From contig NZ_QEIJ01000003.1 in NCBI RefSeq assembly GCF_003095395.1, positions 310,001 through 374,000 of the forward strand: a DNA stretch of 64,000 nt, read 5' to 3'. This stretch comes from Microbacterium sp. Gd 4-13 (GTDB lineage Bacteria > Actinomycetota > Actinomycetes > Actinomycetales > Microbacteriaceae). How positions within the stretch are numbered: the stretch's first letter is position 1; each line of letters starts with the position of its first letter. Under the pieces are notes generated by a model. The model searched no databases. It was not told the DNA's origin and saw only the letters and a list, made by a program, of their open reading frames with translations. This document shows positions 34,590 through 43,934 of this stretch, piece after piece. The translations under genes were made by a program, and so were the position numbers.

Positions 34590-36009
34590 GGTTCACGCTC
34601 CAATGGGTCCCCTCGGGACCGTCTTCGAGGACGATGCCGGCCGCCGCGATCGCATCGCGGATGCGGTCGGCCGTCGCCCAGTCCTTGCTCGCTCGCGCAT
34701 CGGCGCGTTGGTTGATCATGGTGAGCACGAGGGCGTCGAGGGCGGCGGCATCGGCGCCATCGCCGTCGTGCGACCATCGGGGGTCGAGGGGGTCGATGCC
34801 GAGAACGCCCGTCATGACGGCCACGGCGGCGAAGGCAGCGGCGACGGCGTCGCGGTCTCCGGTGTCGAGGGCGAGGTTGCCCTCGCGCACGGTCTCGTGG
34901 ATGACGGCGAGCGCCTGCGGCACGCCGAGGTCGTCGTCGAGGGCGGCGGCGAACCGCTCGGGCACCGCGGCATCCATCTTCCGTCCGCCCTCATCGGGGG
35001 CGAGCAGCCGCACCGCGCGCTCCTCGAAGGTGCGGATGCGCTCGAGAGCGGCCTCGGCCTCCGAGAACGCGCGATCGGAGATGTCGAGGCTCGAGCGGTA
35101 GTGGGCCGCGCCGAGCGCGTAGCGCACGACGAGCGGGTCGCGCTCGGCGAGCACGTCGTCGGCGAGCACGAAGTTGCCGATCGACTTCGACATCTTCTGG
35201 CCGTCGACGGTGACGAGTCCGTTGTGCACCCAGTACCGCGCGAACGCGTCTCCGGCGGCCGTCGACTGGGCGAGCTCGTTCTCGTGGTGCGGAAAGCGCA
35301 GATCGAGCCCGCCGCCGTGGATGTCGAACTCCGCGCCGAGGTAGCGGCGTGACATCGCGGAGCACTCGATGTGCCAGCCCGGGCGTCCGGGGCCCCACGG
35401 GGAGTCCCAGATCGCGCTGGTGGGCTCGCCCGCCTTGGCGCCCTTCCACAGGGCGAAGTCACGAGGATCGCGTTTGCCGCGGGGGTCGGCATCGGCGGCC
35501 GGCTCCATCGCGTCGAGCGACTGATGGGTCAGCGAGCCGTAGTCGCCCCACGACCGCACGTCGAAATAGACGTCTCCCGCGGCATCCGCGCTCGCTGCCG
35601 AGGGGTAGGCGTGCCCCGCGTCGATCAGCCGCGCGATGAGCTCCTGCATCTGCGGGATCGACGCCGTGGCGCGCGGCTCGTAGGTCGGCGGGAGAATCCC
35701 GATCGCGGCGTAGGCGCGTGAGAAGGCGAGCTCCATACGGTAGGCGAGCGCCCACCAGGGCTCGACGGCTGTCGCGTTGGCGAGCACCTTGTCGTCGATG
35801 TCGGTGACGTTGCGGACGAAGGTGACACGACCGAAGCGGTGCGCGAGCCAGCGGCGCAGGATGTCGAACGCGAGGGCCGCGCGCACGTGGCCGATGTGTG
35901 GTCCTGACTGCACGGTCGGGCCGCAGACGTAGATCGAGACGTTTCCGGGGTCGAGCGGGACGAAGTCGCGCAGGGCCTGCGCTTTCGTGTCGTACAGCCG
36001 GAGAGTCAC
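34582..36009 (-). CDS. cysS: cysteinyl-tRNA synthetase
   Basis: The 475-residue class I synthetase charges tRNA-Cys. The zinc ligands lie in YVCGPT (Cys29), WHIECSAM and [15 protein letters not shown] is the HIGH motif and KMSKSIGN is the ATP loop. The C-terminal anticodon-binding region ends with [40 protein letters not shown], the conserved terminus. The start MTLRLYDT is canonical. It overlaps rlmB at its end and is divergent from the EamA transporter gene. Confidence 0.97.
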   Translation of the reverse strand: MTLRLYDTKAQALRDFVPLDPGNVSIYVCGPTVQSGPHIGHVRAALAFDILRRWLAHRFGRVTFVRNVTDIDDKVLANATAVEPWWALAYRMELAFSRAYAAIGILPPTYEPRATASIPQMQELIARLIDAGHAYPSAASADAAGDVYFDVRSWGDYGSLTHQSLDAMEPAADADPRGKRDPRDFALWKGAKAGEPTSAIWDSPWGPGRPGWHIECSAMSRRYLGAEFDIHGGGLDLRFPHHENELAQSTAAGDAFARYWVHNGLVTVDGQKMSKSIGNFVLADDVLAERDPLVVRYALGAAHYRSSLDISDRAFSEAEAALERIRTFEERAVRLLAPDEGGRKMDAAVPERFAAALDDDLGVPQALAVIHETVREGNLALDTGDRDAVAAAFAAVAVMTGVLGIDPLDPRWSHDGDGADAAALDALVLTMINQRADARASKDWATADRIRDAIAAAGIVLEDGPEGTHWSVNRG

Positions 36010-36072
36010 CGCTCCAGCCTACCCGGGGCCCTCGTGGCGTAACGGGCGCCCGGCAGCCGATAGAACTGGAGG

Positions 36073-36993
36073 ATGCTCGCCCTGATCGCCGTGGTCGCCG
36101 CCGCCGTTCTCTTCGGCACGACGGGCACGTCCCAAGCGCTCGGTCCCGCCGATACGACGCCCCTCGCGGTGGGGGCGATGCGGCTCGCCATCGGCGGTAC
36201 GGCGCTGGCGGCGATCGGGCTGTCGCTCGGCGCACGGTCGCGCCGTCGCGCATCGGCTTCGCCGCGCCTGACTCCGCGCGCCGTCGCACTCATGGCGGTC
36301 ACCGGCGTGTGCCTGGCCGTCTACCAGCCGCTGTTCTTCCTCGGCACCGAGCGCAACGGCGTCGCGGTGGGCACCGTGGTGGCGCTCGGCTCGGCGCCCG
36401 TGATCGCCGGACTGATCGAGTGGGCCCTCACGAAGCGTCGCCCCTCGGTGGTCTGGGTGGCAGCGACGACCCTCGCCCTCGTCGGCGTCGTGTTACTGGG
36501 CGTCGGCGGCGCAGACGGCGCCGCCGGTGCCGACCCGCTCGGTTTCGTCGGCTCGGTCGGAGCGGGCGCCTCGTTCGCGGTGTTCGCGAACGCGCAGCGC
36601 CGGCTCATGGACGGCGGATGGGATCCGTTCACCGTCGCCGGCGCGATGGGCGCGACGTCGGCGGCCGTGGCCTTCGCGGCGCTGCCGTTCGTCGACCTGT
36701 CGTGGCTCGGTGCGCCCGGCGGGCTCGCCATGTCGCTCTGGCTGGGGCTCGCGACGATCGCCGTCGCCTACACGCTCTTCACGTGGGGACTCGGCCGCCT
36801 CACCGCGTCGGTGGCGGCGACCCTCACGCTCGCCGAACCCCTGACCGCGGGAGTGCTCGGGGTCGCGGTGCTCGGCGAACGTCTCTCCCCGCTCGCGGTC
36901 GGCGGACTCGCCGTCCTGGGCGCGGGCCTGGTGCTCCTGGCCGTCGGATCCCGGCCACGCCGCGATCCGGCACCGTTCGCCGTCGAGGGCTGA
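36073..36993 (+). CDS. EamA/RhaT family (DMT) permease
   Basis: The 306-residue membrane protein has about ten hydrophobic segments in two EamA repeats, beginning LIAVVAAAVLFGTTGTSQALGPADTTPLAVGAMRLAIGG, with the second repeat around GADPLGFVGSVGAGASFAVFANAQRR. Its C-terminal end (TASVAATLTLAEPLTAGVLGVAVLGERLSP) is the signature of drug/metabolite exporters. The substrate is unknown; amino acid or metabolite efflux is typical. ATG 36073 carries GGAGG immediately upstream, closer than usual, and TAGAAC six bases before it may signal a leaderless start. Confidence 0.9.
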   Translation: MLALIAVVAAAVLFGTTGTSQALGPADTTPLAVGAMRLAIGGTALAAIGLSLGARSRRRASASPRLTPRAVALMAVTGVCLAVYQPLFFLGTERNGVAVGTVVALGSAPVIAGLIEWALTKRRPSVVWVAATTLALVGVVLLGVGGADGAAGADPLGFVGSVGAGASFAVFANAQRRLMDGGWDPFTVAGAMGATSAAVAFAALPFVDLSWLGAPGGLAMSLWLGLATIAVAYTLFTWGLGRLTASVAATLTLAEPLTAGVLGVAVLGERLSPLAVGGLAVLGAGLVLLAVGSRPRRDPAPFAVEG

Positions 36994-37116
36994 CATCGAC
37001 GCGCGGAGCCGACGCTTTCCTCGGCCGCGGAGTCGGACGGATGCTGCTACGCCGCGGGCGCCGTCGACGACCCGTTCTCGGCGTTCGTCGCGCGCGCTCT
37101 GACGTGCCGCGCGAAT

Positions 37117-38316
37117 CTACGCCGGGAGGAGGAGGGCGACCGCCGTGACGGCGACTCCTTCGCCGCGGCCCGTGAAACCAAGCCCGTCGGTCGTCGTCGC
37201 GCTGACCGAGACGGAAGCCCCGCCGAGCGCTGCGGACAGGGCCGCTTCGGCCTCGGCGCGGCGCGGAGCGAAGCGGGGGCGGTTCGCCTGCATCTGCACC
37301 GAGACGTTGCCGATGCGCCACCCCGCCTCCCCGAGCAGCGCCGCCGTGCGCGAGAGGAAGACGTCGGCGTGCGCACCGACGTACTCGGGGCGGTCGGTGC
37401 CGAAGTGCGTGCCGATGTCGCCGAGGCCGGCCGCCCCCAAGAGGGCGTCGACGATCGCATGGGCCACGGCGTCGCCGTCGGAGTGCCCCGACAGCGCCGG
37501 CTCGCCCGGCCACTCCACCCCCGCGAGCCAGAGAGCACCGTCACCCCCGAAACCGTGCACGTCGGTGCCGAGACCCACGCGCGGGGCCGCCTGCGGCGCA
37601 TCGAGAAGCGTCTGCGCCCGCGGCACCGGCGCGACGAGATGACGGGCTCGATCGAGGTCGGCGGGCGTCGTGATCTTGAACGCCAGCGGATCGCCGTCGA
37701 CGATCGCGATCGGGTGGCCGGCGGCGGCCACGAGAGCGGCATCGTCGGTGTGCTCGTGGTCGGCCAGACGATAGGCCGTGTCGAGGATGTCGCGGCGGAA
37801 CCCCTGCGGCGTCTGGGCCGCGACGAGATCGGCACGATCGACCGCTTCTCGTACGCGTGGCCCGGCGACGCGCTTGACGGTGTCGATGACCGGAAGCGCG
37901 GGGAGCACAGCGGGAAGACCGTCGTGCAGCGCGTCGAGCACGCGGGCGAACAGCGCCGCGGGCGCCAACGCCCGCGCGGCGTCGTGGACGAGCACGTATT
38001 CGACGTCGGGCCAGAGTGCCCGCAGCCCCGCGGCGACCGATTGCTGCCGCGTGGATCCGCCGGCGACGACGGTGACGAGGTCTCGTCGGCCGCCCGCCGC
38101 CGCCAGGGCGTCGGTCAGGGCATCGCCCTGATGCGTCGCGGGGGCGACGATCACCACCTGCGCGGGCTCGGCGCGGAAGACGCCGGCCAGCGCGTGGCGG
38201 AGGATCGACGACTCGTCGATTCCGACCATCGCCTTCGGTCCGCCCGCGCCGAGGCGGGTACCCGACCCGGCGGCGACGACGATGATGGCGACGTGGGGAA
38301 CCGGCAGCATGCTCAC
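37117..38316 (-). CDS. ispDF: IspD-IspF fusion (MEP isoprenoid pathway)
   Basis: This 399-residue bifunctional enzyme catalyses two steps of the non-mevalonate pathway. Residues 1-230 are IspD, 2-C-methyl-D-erythritol 4-phosphate cytidylyltransferase ([37 protein letters not shown]). Residues 240-399 are IspF, the 2,4-cyclodiphosphate synthase ([58 protein letters not shown]). The zinc ligand D-x-H motif is intact. It lies directly after carD on the same strand (19 bp gap), the common actinobacterial order carD-ispD-ispF. Confidence 0.96.
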   Translation of the reverse strand: MSMLPVPHVAIIVVAAGSGTRLGAGGPKAMVGIDESSILRHALAGVFRAEPAQVVIVAPATHQGDALTDALAAAGGRRDLVTVVAGGSTRQQSVAAGLRALWPDVEYVLVHDAARALAPAALFARVLDALHDGLPAVLPALPVIDTVKRVAGPRVREAVDRADLVAAQTPQGFRRDILDTAYRLADHEHTDDAALVAAAGHPIAIVDGDPLAFKITTPADLDRARHLVAPVPRAQTLLDAPQAAPRVGLGTDVHGFGGDGALWLAGVEWPGEPALSGHSDGDAVAHAIVDALLGAAGLGDIGTHFGTDRPEYVGAHADVFLSRTAALLGEAGWRIGNVSVQMQANRPRFAPRRAEAEAALSAALGGASVSVSATTTDGLGFTGRGEGVAVTAVALLLPA

Positions 38317-38335
38317 GCCGCCACGCTATCTGCCT

Positions 38336-38818
38336 CTAGGAGGCGAGGACCTCATCGAGAACGAGACCCGCTCGCTCCTCGTCGGTCTTCTCGGCCAGAG
38401 CGAGCTCCGACACGAGGATCTGTCGCGCCTTCGCCAGCATCCGCTTCTCACCCGCGGACAGACCGCGGTCCTGGTCGCGGCGCCAGAGGTCGCGCACGAC
38501 CTCGCTGACCTTGATCACGTCACCGGAAGCGAGCTTCTCGAGGTTCGCCTTGTACCGACGCGACCAGTTGGTCGGCTCCTCGGTGAAGGGGGCGCGGAGC
38601 ACGTCGAACACGCGGTCGAGGCCCTCTTTGCCGATGACGTCGCGGACGCCGACGAGGTCGACGTTCTCGGCGGGCACCTCGATGATCAGGTCTCCCTGGG
38701 TGACGTTGAGCTTCAGGTATTTCTTGGACTCGCCACGAATGATCCGGTCCTTGACCTCGATGATCGTGGCCGCCCCGTGGTGGGGGTAAACGACCGTCTC
38801 GCCAACCTCAAAAAGCAT
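38336..38818 (-). CDS. carD: CarD family transcription factor
   Basis: The 160-residue protein has the RNA polymerase-interacting Tudor-like domain ([25 protein letters not shown], residues 1-60) and a helical DNA-binding domain containing [45 protein letters not shown]. CarD stabilises the open promoter complex, notably at rRNA promoters. Start ATG 38818 has AAAGGAC upstream and matches family length; the frame continues to 38947 without support. It heads the carD-ispDF unit and is divergent from an LpqE-like lipoprotein gene, as in mycobacteria. Confidence 0.95.
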   Translation of the reverse strand: MLFEVGETVVYPHHGAATIIEVKDRIIRGESKKYLKLNVTQGDLIIEVPAENVDLVGVRDVIGKEGLDRVFDVLRAPFTEEPTNWSRRYKANLEKLASGDVIKVSEVVRDLWRRDQDRGLSAGEKRMLAKARQILVSELALAEKTDEERAGLVLDEVLAS

Positions 38819-38977
38819 GTAGTTATGTCCTTTCGGCAACGTCCAGGATACCACAGGCAGGTTTGCGCTAAGGTTCTCCACCCTGGAGCCGGGAACGCCA
38901 CGGACGACGCGGTCCCGCGGGGGGTCGAGCGACCGCGTAGACTGCATGAGATGCCGTCTGCTCCGCTGGGAGGAACC

Positions 38978-39457
38978 GTGAAATCCCGCCTCATCGCGTC
39001 TATCGCCCTGAGTGCCGCCGTCCTCCTGGGAACGAGCGGCTGCGCCCTCGTCTCCACCCAGGCGACGAAGCTGCCCTACTCCCCCGGTGACGGGGTGAAC
39101 ATCCCCGACTCCGGGCCGCTGAAGGTGCGCAACGTCGTCATCATCAGCGACGCCGACGGCGACGCGGCCAACATGATCGCCGCGATCGTCAACGAGACCG
39201 ACGAACCGCAGACCCTGAGCCTCGAGCTCGGCGAAGGTTCCACCGCTCAGACGGCGACCGTCCGCGTCGGCGCCCGCGAGACCGTGAGCCTCGGCGACTC
39301 GGCGGAGAACGAGCCGCCGCTCGCCCTCGACGCGATCGACGGCCTCCCCGGATCGACGATCCCGGTCTACTTCCAGTCGGGCGATTCCGAGGGCGTGCTC
39401 TACCAGGTGCCCGTTCTCGACGGCGAGCTCGACTACTACGGCGACTTCCAGCCCTGA
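38978..39457 (+). CDS. lipoprotein, LpqE-like
   Basis: A 159-residue exported lipoprotein: signal peptide [17 protein letters not shown] with lipobox TSGC (Cys22), then a beta-rich domain ([47 protein letters not shown]-like middle, [16 protein letters not shown] at the end). Position opposite carD and sequence style match mycobacterial LpqE. GTG 38978 has GGGAGGA five bases upstream. ATG 38951, seven bases after a TAGACT box, would give a nine-residue longer leaderless form. A copper-chaperone-like fold has been proposed for relatives; no Met/His copper site is obvious here. Confidence 0.8.
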   Translation: MKSRLIASIALSAAVLLGTSGCALVSTQATKLPYSPGDGVNIPDSGPLKVRNVVIISDADGDAANMIAAIVNETDEPQTLSLELGEGSTAQTATVRVGARETVSLGDSAENEPPLALDAIDGLPGSTIPVYFQSGDSEGVLYQVPVLDGELDYYGDFQP

Positions 39458-39476
39458 GGCCTGATCACGCCGTGAC

Positions 39477-39508
39477 AGCCGCGCTCACCCCGACGGGTGA
39501 GCGCGGCT
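39477..39508. terminator. intrinsic terminator between lipoprotein gene and regX3
   Basis: A perfect 14-bp stem (39477-39490 with 39495-39508) and 4-nt loop lies between convergent stops, serving both directions; U content is low. Confidence 0.8.
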
Positions 39509-39512
39509 TCTG

Positions 39513-40196
39513 TCATCCCTCGAAGCGGTAGCCGAGACCCCGCACCGTGACGAGCATGTTCGGGTCACTGGGGTTCTGCTCGATGCGCGATCGGATGCGC
39601 TTGATGTGCACGTCGAGCGTCTTGGTGTCGCCGAAGTAGTCGGTGCCCCAGACGCGGTCGATGAGCTGGCCGCGCGTGAGAACGCGACCCGCGTTGCGCA
39701 TGAGCACCTCGAGGAGCTCGAACTCCTTCAGCGGCATGCTGATCTCGTTGTTCTCGACCGACACCGTGTGCCGGTCGATGTCGAGGGTCACACGCCCGCC
39801 GGTGAGCACGCGGTCGTCGAGGTCGGACTCCACCTGCGAATAGCGCCGGAGCACAGCCCGCATGCGGGCGAGGAGCTCCCGAGCCGAGTAAGGCTTGGTG
39901 ACGTAGTCGTCGGCGCCGAGCTCGAGCCCCACCACGATGTCGACCTCGGAGTCCTTCGCGGTGAGCATGATGATCGGCACGGTGGTGCTGAGACGGAGCT
40001 GACGGCACACCTCCGTGCCGGGCATGCCGGGGAGCATGAGGTCGAGCAGCACGATGTCGGCACCGCGCTCACGGAAGGCGGACAGCGCGATCGCGCCGTC
40101 CTCGGCGATCTCGACCTCGTACCCCTCCCGACGCAGCAGATAGGCCAGCGGGTCGGCGAGATCGGGCTCGTCCTCCACGATAAGCACTCGGGTCAT
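39513..40196 (-). CDS. regX3: response regulator RegX3 (phosphate control)
   Basis: The 227-residue OmpR-type regulator has a receiver with Asp52 in VLLDLMLPG and Lys in YVTKPYSARELLARM, and a winged helix (PLKEFELLEVLMRNAGRVLTRGQLIDRVWG, TVRGLGYRFEG). The kinase gene overlaps its start by four bases and phoU is divergent, the actinobacterial senX3-regX3/phoU arrangement, so it should activate phosphate-starvation genes. Likely targets within this window are phoU, ppk1 and pstSCAB, each preceded by PHO-box-like repeats. Confidence 0.92.
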   Translation of the reverse strand: MTRVLIVEDEPDLADPLAYLLRREGYEVEIAEDGAIALSAFRERGADIVLLDLMLPGMPGTEVCRQLRLSTTVPIIMLTAKDSEVDIVVGLELGADDYVTKPYSARELLARMRAVLRRYSQVESDLDDRVLTGGRVTLDIDRHTVSVENNEISMPLKEFELLEVLMRNAGRVLTRGQLIDRVWGTDYFGDTKTLDVHIKRIRSRIEQNPSDPNMLVTVRGLGYRFEG

Positions 40197-41410
40197 GCTG
40201 TTTCCCCCTTCACGGGTGTGGAACGGCTCGTCACGGCCGCCTTGCGGGGCTTGCGACGGGCTTTGGTGCGCGGCGCCCGATCCTCGGGCACATCGGCCAG
40301 GGGCAGGCGGATGGTGAACGTCGATCCGCGACCGGGGCGCGACCAGAGCCGCACCTCACCGCCGTGACGCTGCACGGCGTGCTTGACGATCGACAAGCCG
40401 AGGCCCGTGCCACCCGTGCGGCGCGAACGAGCCTGGTCGGCGCGGTAGAACCGTTCGAACACACGGTTCTGGTCGCTCTCGTGGATGCCGATGCCGCGGT
40501 CGGTCACGGCGATCTCGACCACTCCGTCGATCGCCTTCACCCCGACGCCGACGCTCGAGCCCTGGGGCGAGTAGGCGATGGCGTTCGCGATGAGGTTGCC
40601 GACGGCCTCGCTCAGCACCTGCGCCTCGCCGCGGACGTACAGGCCGCGGGTGCCGCCGCGGACGATCGAGACCTGCGCGGAATCCGCCTGCAGCGTGTGG
40701 GCATCGACGGCCGAGGCGACGACCTCGTCGATCGAGACGTCTCGCACCTCCGTCAGCTCGGCCGACGCCTGCAGCCGCGAGAGGCTCATGATGCGCGAGG
40801 TGAGGGCACCGAGCCGCGAGGCCTCGGCGCTGAGGCGCGCGGTGAAGATGCGCACCTGGTCGGGGTCGTCGGCGGCCATCTCGATCGCCTCGGCGAGCAG
40901 AGTCACCGCGCCGACGGGGGTCTTCAACTCGTGGCTGGTGTTGGCGACGAAGTCGCGGCGCATCTCCTCGACGCGCTCGCGCTCGGTGATGTCGCGGATC
41001 AGCACGAGTGTGAGCCGTGGCGAGATGGCCGTCGCCCGCGCGGCGACCAGACGCGGTTCCGACGGCGCGGCGCCGCGCTGCAGACGCAGGTTCTCGGTCG
41101 CCGGCGCGCCCGAGTCGCGCGAGAGACGCGCGAGAGTGCGCACCTCGTCGCTCGGGATGACCTCGCCGACGCGAAGGCCGAAGACCTCGGCCGGCGCCGA
41201 CGCGGCCAGCACGGTAGATGACGCGTCGGTGACGATCGCGGCGTCGTCCATCGCGGCGAGGATCGCCGACACACCCGAGGGCACGTCGTCCGACGTGCGG
41301 GCGATGGCGCGATCCCGAATCCGGAAGGCGTAGGAGATCAACCCGCTCACACCGCCGCCGATCACCGCTCCCAGGAGGAGGGCGAGCAGCGTGAGCTGCG
41401 TCTGATCCAT
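40193..41410 (-). CDS. senX3: sensor histidine kinase SenX3 (PhoR-like)
   Basis: The 405-residue kinase has one N-terminal membrane helix (LTLLALLLGAVIGGGVSGLISYAF, residues 6-29), a PAS domain (about 45-140), H-box FVANTSHELKTPVGAV (His160), N-box EAVGNLIANAIAYSPQG, G1 TDRGIGI and G2 GGTGLGLSIVKHAVQRHGG. A basic tail follows the ATPase domain. With PhoU and Pst it senses low phosphate. Start ATG 41410 precedes the membrane helix; the frame is open far upstream, across phoU antisense sequence. It overlaps regX3 by ATGA. Confidence 0.92.
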   Translation of the reverse strand: MDQTQLTLLALLLGAVIGGGVSGLISYAFRIRDRAIARTSDDVPSGVSAILAAMDDAAIVTDASSTVLAASAPAEVFGLRVGEVIPSDEVRTLARLSRDSGAPATENLRLQRGAAPSEPRLVAARATAISPRLTLVLIRDITERERVEEMRRDFVANTSHELKTPVGAVTLLAEAIEMAADDPDQVRIFTARLSAEASRLGALTSRIMSLSRLQASAELTEVRDVSIDEVVASAVDAHTLQADSAQVSIVRGGTRGLYVRGEAQVLSEAVGNLIANAIAYSPQGSSVGVGVKAIDGVVEIAVTDRGIGIHESDQNRVFERFYRADQARSRRTGGTGLGLSIVKHAVQRHGGEVRLWSRPGRGSTFTIRLPLADVPEDRAPRTKARRKPRKAAVTSRSTPVKGETA

Positions 41411-41482
41411 AGGCCAAGAGTAAACGGCACGAGACGTCAACCCCCGCCCAGCCCCCGTCGTACCCCGTTCGCACCCGATACT

Positions 41483-41515
41483 GTTCACTCGTAAGGCACC
41501 GCTCGTTAACCTCGG
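41483..41515 (+). promoter_or_regulatory. PHO box, three 11-bp repeats between senX3 and phoU
   Basis: Units at 41483 (GTTCACT), 41494 (AGGCACC, weak) and 41505 (GTTAACC) are spaced exactly 11 bp, the layout of actinobacterial PHO boxes. The site can serve both divergent genes. Confidence 0.6.
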
Positions 41516-41579
41516 CTGGGGAAAATCGCCTGGGTAGCGGGATGCACCGGCGTGCCTGCGAATCAGGAAGGTTGCCGCA

Positions 41580-42251
41580 ATGCGTGAAGTATTCCACCAG
41601 TCCCTCGAGGACGTGCAAGCACGACTCGTCGAGATCGCCGAACTCGTCACGGTCGCCATCGAGAAGGCCACCCAATCGTTCTCCACGAGCGACGTCGGCC
41701 TCGCCGAAGCCGTCATCGAGGCCGACGCGATCATCGACGAGAAGGCTGCGGCCCTCGACGAGCTCGCCATCGAGATCCTCGCCCGCCAGCAGCCCGTCGC
41801 CCGTGATCTGCGCATCGTGGTCACCGCGCTGCGCGTGAGCGCTTCGCTCGAGCGCATGGGCGACCTCGCCGAGCACATCGCCCAGCTGTCGCGTTCGCGC
41901 TTCCCCGAGCGCGCCATCCCCAAGGGCCTCAAGTCGACCTTCACCCGCATGGGCGAGCTCGACGTGACGGTCGCGAAGAAGCTCACCGAGCTGCTGCGCA
42001 CCGAAGACCTCTCCATCGCGGAAGAGATCCGCAACGACGACGACGCCATCGACGAACTGCACCTCAGCGTGTTCGAGAAGGTGCTCGGCGAAGGCTGGAC
42101 GGGCGAGGCCACCGCAACGGTCGACGCGACCCTCGCCAGCCGCTACCACGAGCGCTTCGGCGACCACGCGGTCTCCGTCGCCAAGCGGGTCGTCTACCTC
42201 GCCACCGGCGACTGGGCGGGCGCCGACGACTCGGTGACGCTCCCCATGTGA
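41580..42251 (+). CDS. phoU: phosphate signalling protein PhoU
   Basis: The 223-residue all-helical protein has two PhoU repeats: REVFHQSLEDVQARLVEIAELVTVAIEKATQSF, then AARQQPVARDLRIVVTALRVSASLERMGDLAEHIAQLSR, and FTRMGELDVTVAKKLTELL through TVDATLASRYHERFGDHAVSVAKRVVYLATG. The metal-binding E-x3-D-x2-E style motifs (ERMGDLAEHI and ERFGDHAVSV) are intact. PhoU signals phosphate repletion from the Pst transporter to the sensor kinase. It is divergent from senX3 across a PHO box and far from pstSCAB (59.4 kb), as in mycobacteria and Streptomyces. Confidence 0.95.
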   Translation: MREVFHQSLEDVQARLVEIAELVTVAIEKATQSFSTSDVGLAEAVIEADAIIDEKAAALDELAIEILARQQPVARDLRIVVTALRVSASLERMGDLAEHIAQLSRSRFPERAIPKGLKSTFTRMGELDVTVAKKLTELLRTEDLSIAEEIRNDDDAIDELHLSVFEKVLGEGWTGEATATVDATLASRYHERFGDHAVSVAKRVVYLATGDWAGADDSVTLPM

Positions 42252-42260
42252 CGACGCTCG

Positions 42261-42304
42261 AACGACGAAGAGCGGATGCTGCGCAGCATCCGCTCTTCGT
42301 CGTT
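42261..42304. terminator. 44-nt perfect palindrome between phoU and gpmA
   Basis: Each half is 22 nt and fully complementary; the centre is GGATGCTGC meeting GCAGCATCC. It lies between convergent stops and probably terminates both transcripts. Confidence 0.85.
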
Positions 42305-42315
42305 TCAGCCTCGGG

Positions 42316-43065
42316 TCAGCCCTTGCCCTGTGCGGCCACGGCCGCGGCGCCGGCGGCGGCGGCCTCCGGGTCGAGGTACTCGCCCTTGCCGACGGGCTCG
42401 AGGTTCTCGTCGAGACGGTAGACGAGCGGGATGCCGGTGGGGATGTTCAACTCGGCGATGTCGTCGTCGCTGATGCCCTCGAGCTTCTTGACGAGGCCCC
42501 GCAGCGAATTACCGTGGGCGGTGACGAGCACCGTCTTGCCGGCGCGCAGGTCGGGGACGATCGCGTCTTCCCAGTACGGGAGCATGCGGTCGATGACGAG
42601 CTTGAGCGATTCGGTGTGGGGCACCTCGCCGTCGATGCCGACGTAGCGGGGGTCGCCGACCTGGCTGTACTCGTCGTCGGCGGGGAGGGCCGGCGGCGGA
42701 ACGTCGAACGAGCGACGCCAGAGCTTGAACTGCTCGGGTCCGAACTCTTCGAGCGTCTGGGCCTTGTCCTTGCCCTGGAGGGCGCCGTAGTGGCGCTCGT
42801 TGAGACGCCACGACCGCTTCACGGGGATCCACAGCCGGTCGGCCGCGTCGAGCGCGATGTTGGCGGTCTGGATCGCGCGGCTGAGCACCGACGTGTGCAG
42901 CACATCGGGCAGCAGCCCCGATTCGGCCAGCAGTTCGCCGCCGCGGGCGGCCTCGGTCTTGCCCTGTTCGGTGAGACGGACGTCGACCCAACCGGTGAAC
43001 TGGTTGGTCTTGTTCCACTCGCTCTGGCCGTGTCGGAGGAGGATCAGCGTGTAAGGCGCGGTCAT
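42316..43065 (-). CDS. gpmA: 2,3-bisphosphoglycerate-dependent phosphoglycerate mutase
   Basis: The 249-residue glycolytic enzyme interconverts 3- and 2-phosphoglycerate. The phospho-acceptor His is in [20 protein letters not shown], the second catalytic His in [17 protein letters not shown], and [14 protein letters not shown] is intact, all diagnostic of the cofactor-dependent class. The C-terminus ([18 protein letters not shown]) is the usual Ala-rich actinobacterial tail. It is a single gene convergent with phoU and divergent from a methyltransferase gene. Confidence 0.96.
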   Translation of the reverse strand: MTAPYTLILLRHGQSEWNKTNQFTGWVDVRLTEQGKTEAARGGELLAESGLLPDVLHTSVLSRAIQTANIALDAADRLWIPVKRSWRLNERHYGALQGKDKAQTLEEFGPEQFKLWRRSFDVPPPALPADDEYSQVGDPRYVGIDGEVPHTESLKLVIDRMLPYWEDAIVPDLRAGKTVLVTAHGNSLRGLVKKLEGISDDDIAELNIPTGIPLVYRLDENLEPVGKGEYLDPEAAAAGAAAVAAQGKG

Positions 43066-43105
43066 GCCGCCATCCTATCGAGAGCGGCCCTGGCACACTG
43101 GGGAT

Positions 43106-43900
43106 GTGGGGGCGTCGCCGGTCGGTCAGATCACCCGCGGCACCACCGGTACGAATCGGCTGCGGCGGGTCGATCGATGGATCGCCCGGCACCGGGTGCT
43201 GCGACGAACCGATGACCCGCTCGTGGTCGATCTCGGCTTCGGCGCCAGCGCGGTGACGACGCTCGAGCTGACGCAGCGACTGGCCCGCGTGCGCCCCGAT
43301 GTCGAGGTTCGCGGCCTCGAGATCGACCCGGAGCGCGTGGCGCGAGCGCGGGCGCAGCTCGACGCATCGGGCATCAGTGGGGTGTCGTTCGCGCGCGGCG
43401 GGTTCGAGGTTCCGCTGCCCGCCGGGCGGCGTCCTGCCGTCATCCGCGCGATGAACGTGCTGCGCCAGTACGACGAAGGCGACGTCTCCGACGCGTGGGG
43501 ACGCATGGCCTCACGTCTCGCGCCCGGCGGGATGCTCGTCGAGGGCACGTGCGACGAGATCGGCCGCGTGATGACCTGGGTCGAGGTCGGCCACGACGCC
43601 GCACCGCGGAGCCTGACCCTGTCACTGCGTCTGGCCGGGCTGCAGCAGCCGTCGATCGCCGCCGAGCGGCTGCCCAAGGCCCTCATCCACCGCAACGTGC
43701 CCGGCGAGCGCGTGCACGACCTGCTCGCCGCGCTCGACCGCGAATGGGAGCGCGCTGCCGCGCAGTCGGCGTTCGGCCCCGTCTCGCGATGGCGTACGGC
43801 CCTCGCCGCCGTCGCGGACGCGGGATGGCCGCTGCTCGAGCGCTCGCGATGGCGCCTCGGCGAGGTCGGCGTGCCCTGGCACGCGGTCGCGCCCCGCTGA
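43106..43900 (+). CDS. class I SAM-dependent methyltransferase
   Basis: A 264-residue protein with a Rossmann methyltransferase core: motif I VVDLGFGASAVTTLEL, acidic loop RGLEIDPERVARAR, motif IV region RAMNVLRQYDEGDV (substrate-side), and APGGMLVEGTCDE. The N-terminal GQITRGTTGTNRLRRVDRWI is conserved among relatives. The methyl acceptor is unknown. The likely start is GTG 43106 near the first conserved residues; upstream codons to 43064 would overlap the gpmA start region. It converges with the FUSC gene. Confidence 0.8.
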   Translation: MGASPVGQITRGTTGTNRLRRVDRWIARHRVLRRTDDPLVVDLGFGASAVTTLELTQRLARVRPDVEVRGLEIDPERVARARAQLDASGISGVSFARGGFEVPLPAGRRPAVIRAMNVLRQYDEGDVSDAWGRMASRLAPGGMLVEGTCDEIGRVMTWVEVGHDAAPRSLTLSLRLAGLQQPSIAAERLPKALIHRNVPGERVHDLLAALDREWERAAAQSAFGPVSRWRTALAAVADAGWPLLERSRWRLGEVGVPWHAVAPR

Positions 43901-43934
43901 ACGCTGCGACGGCCTCGGCGAGCCGCACGCCGGG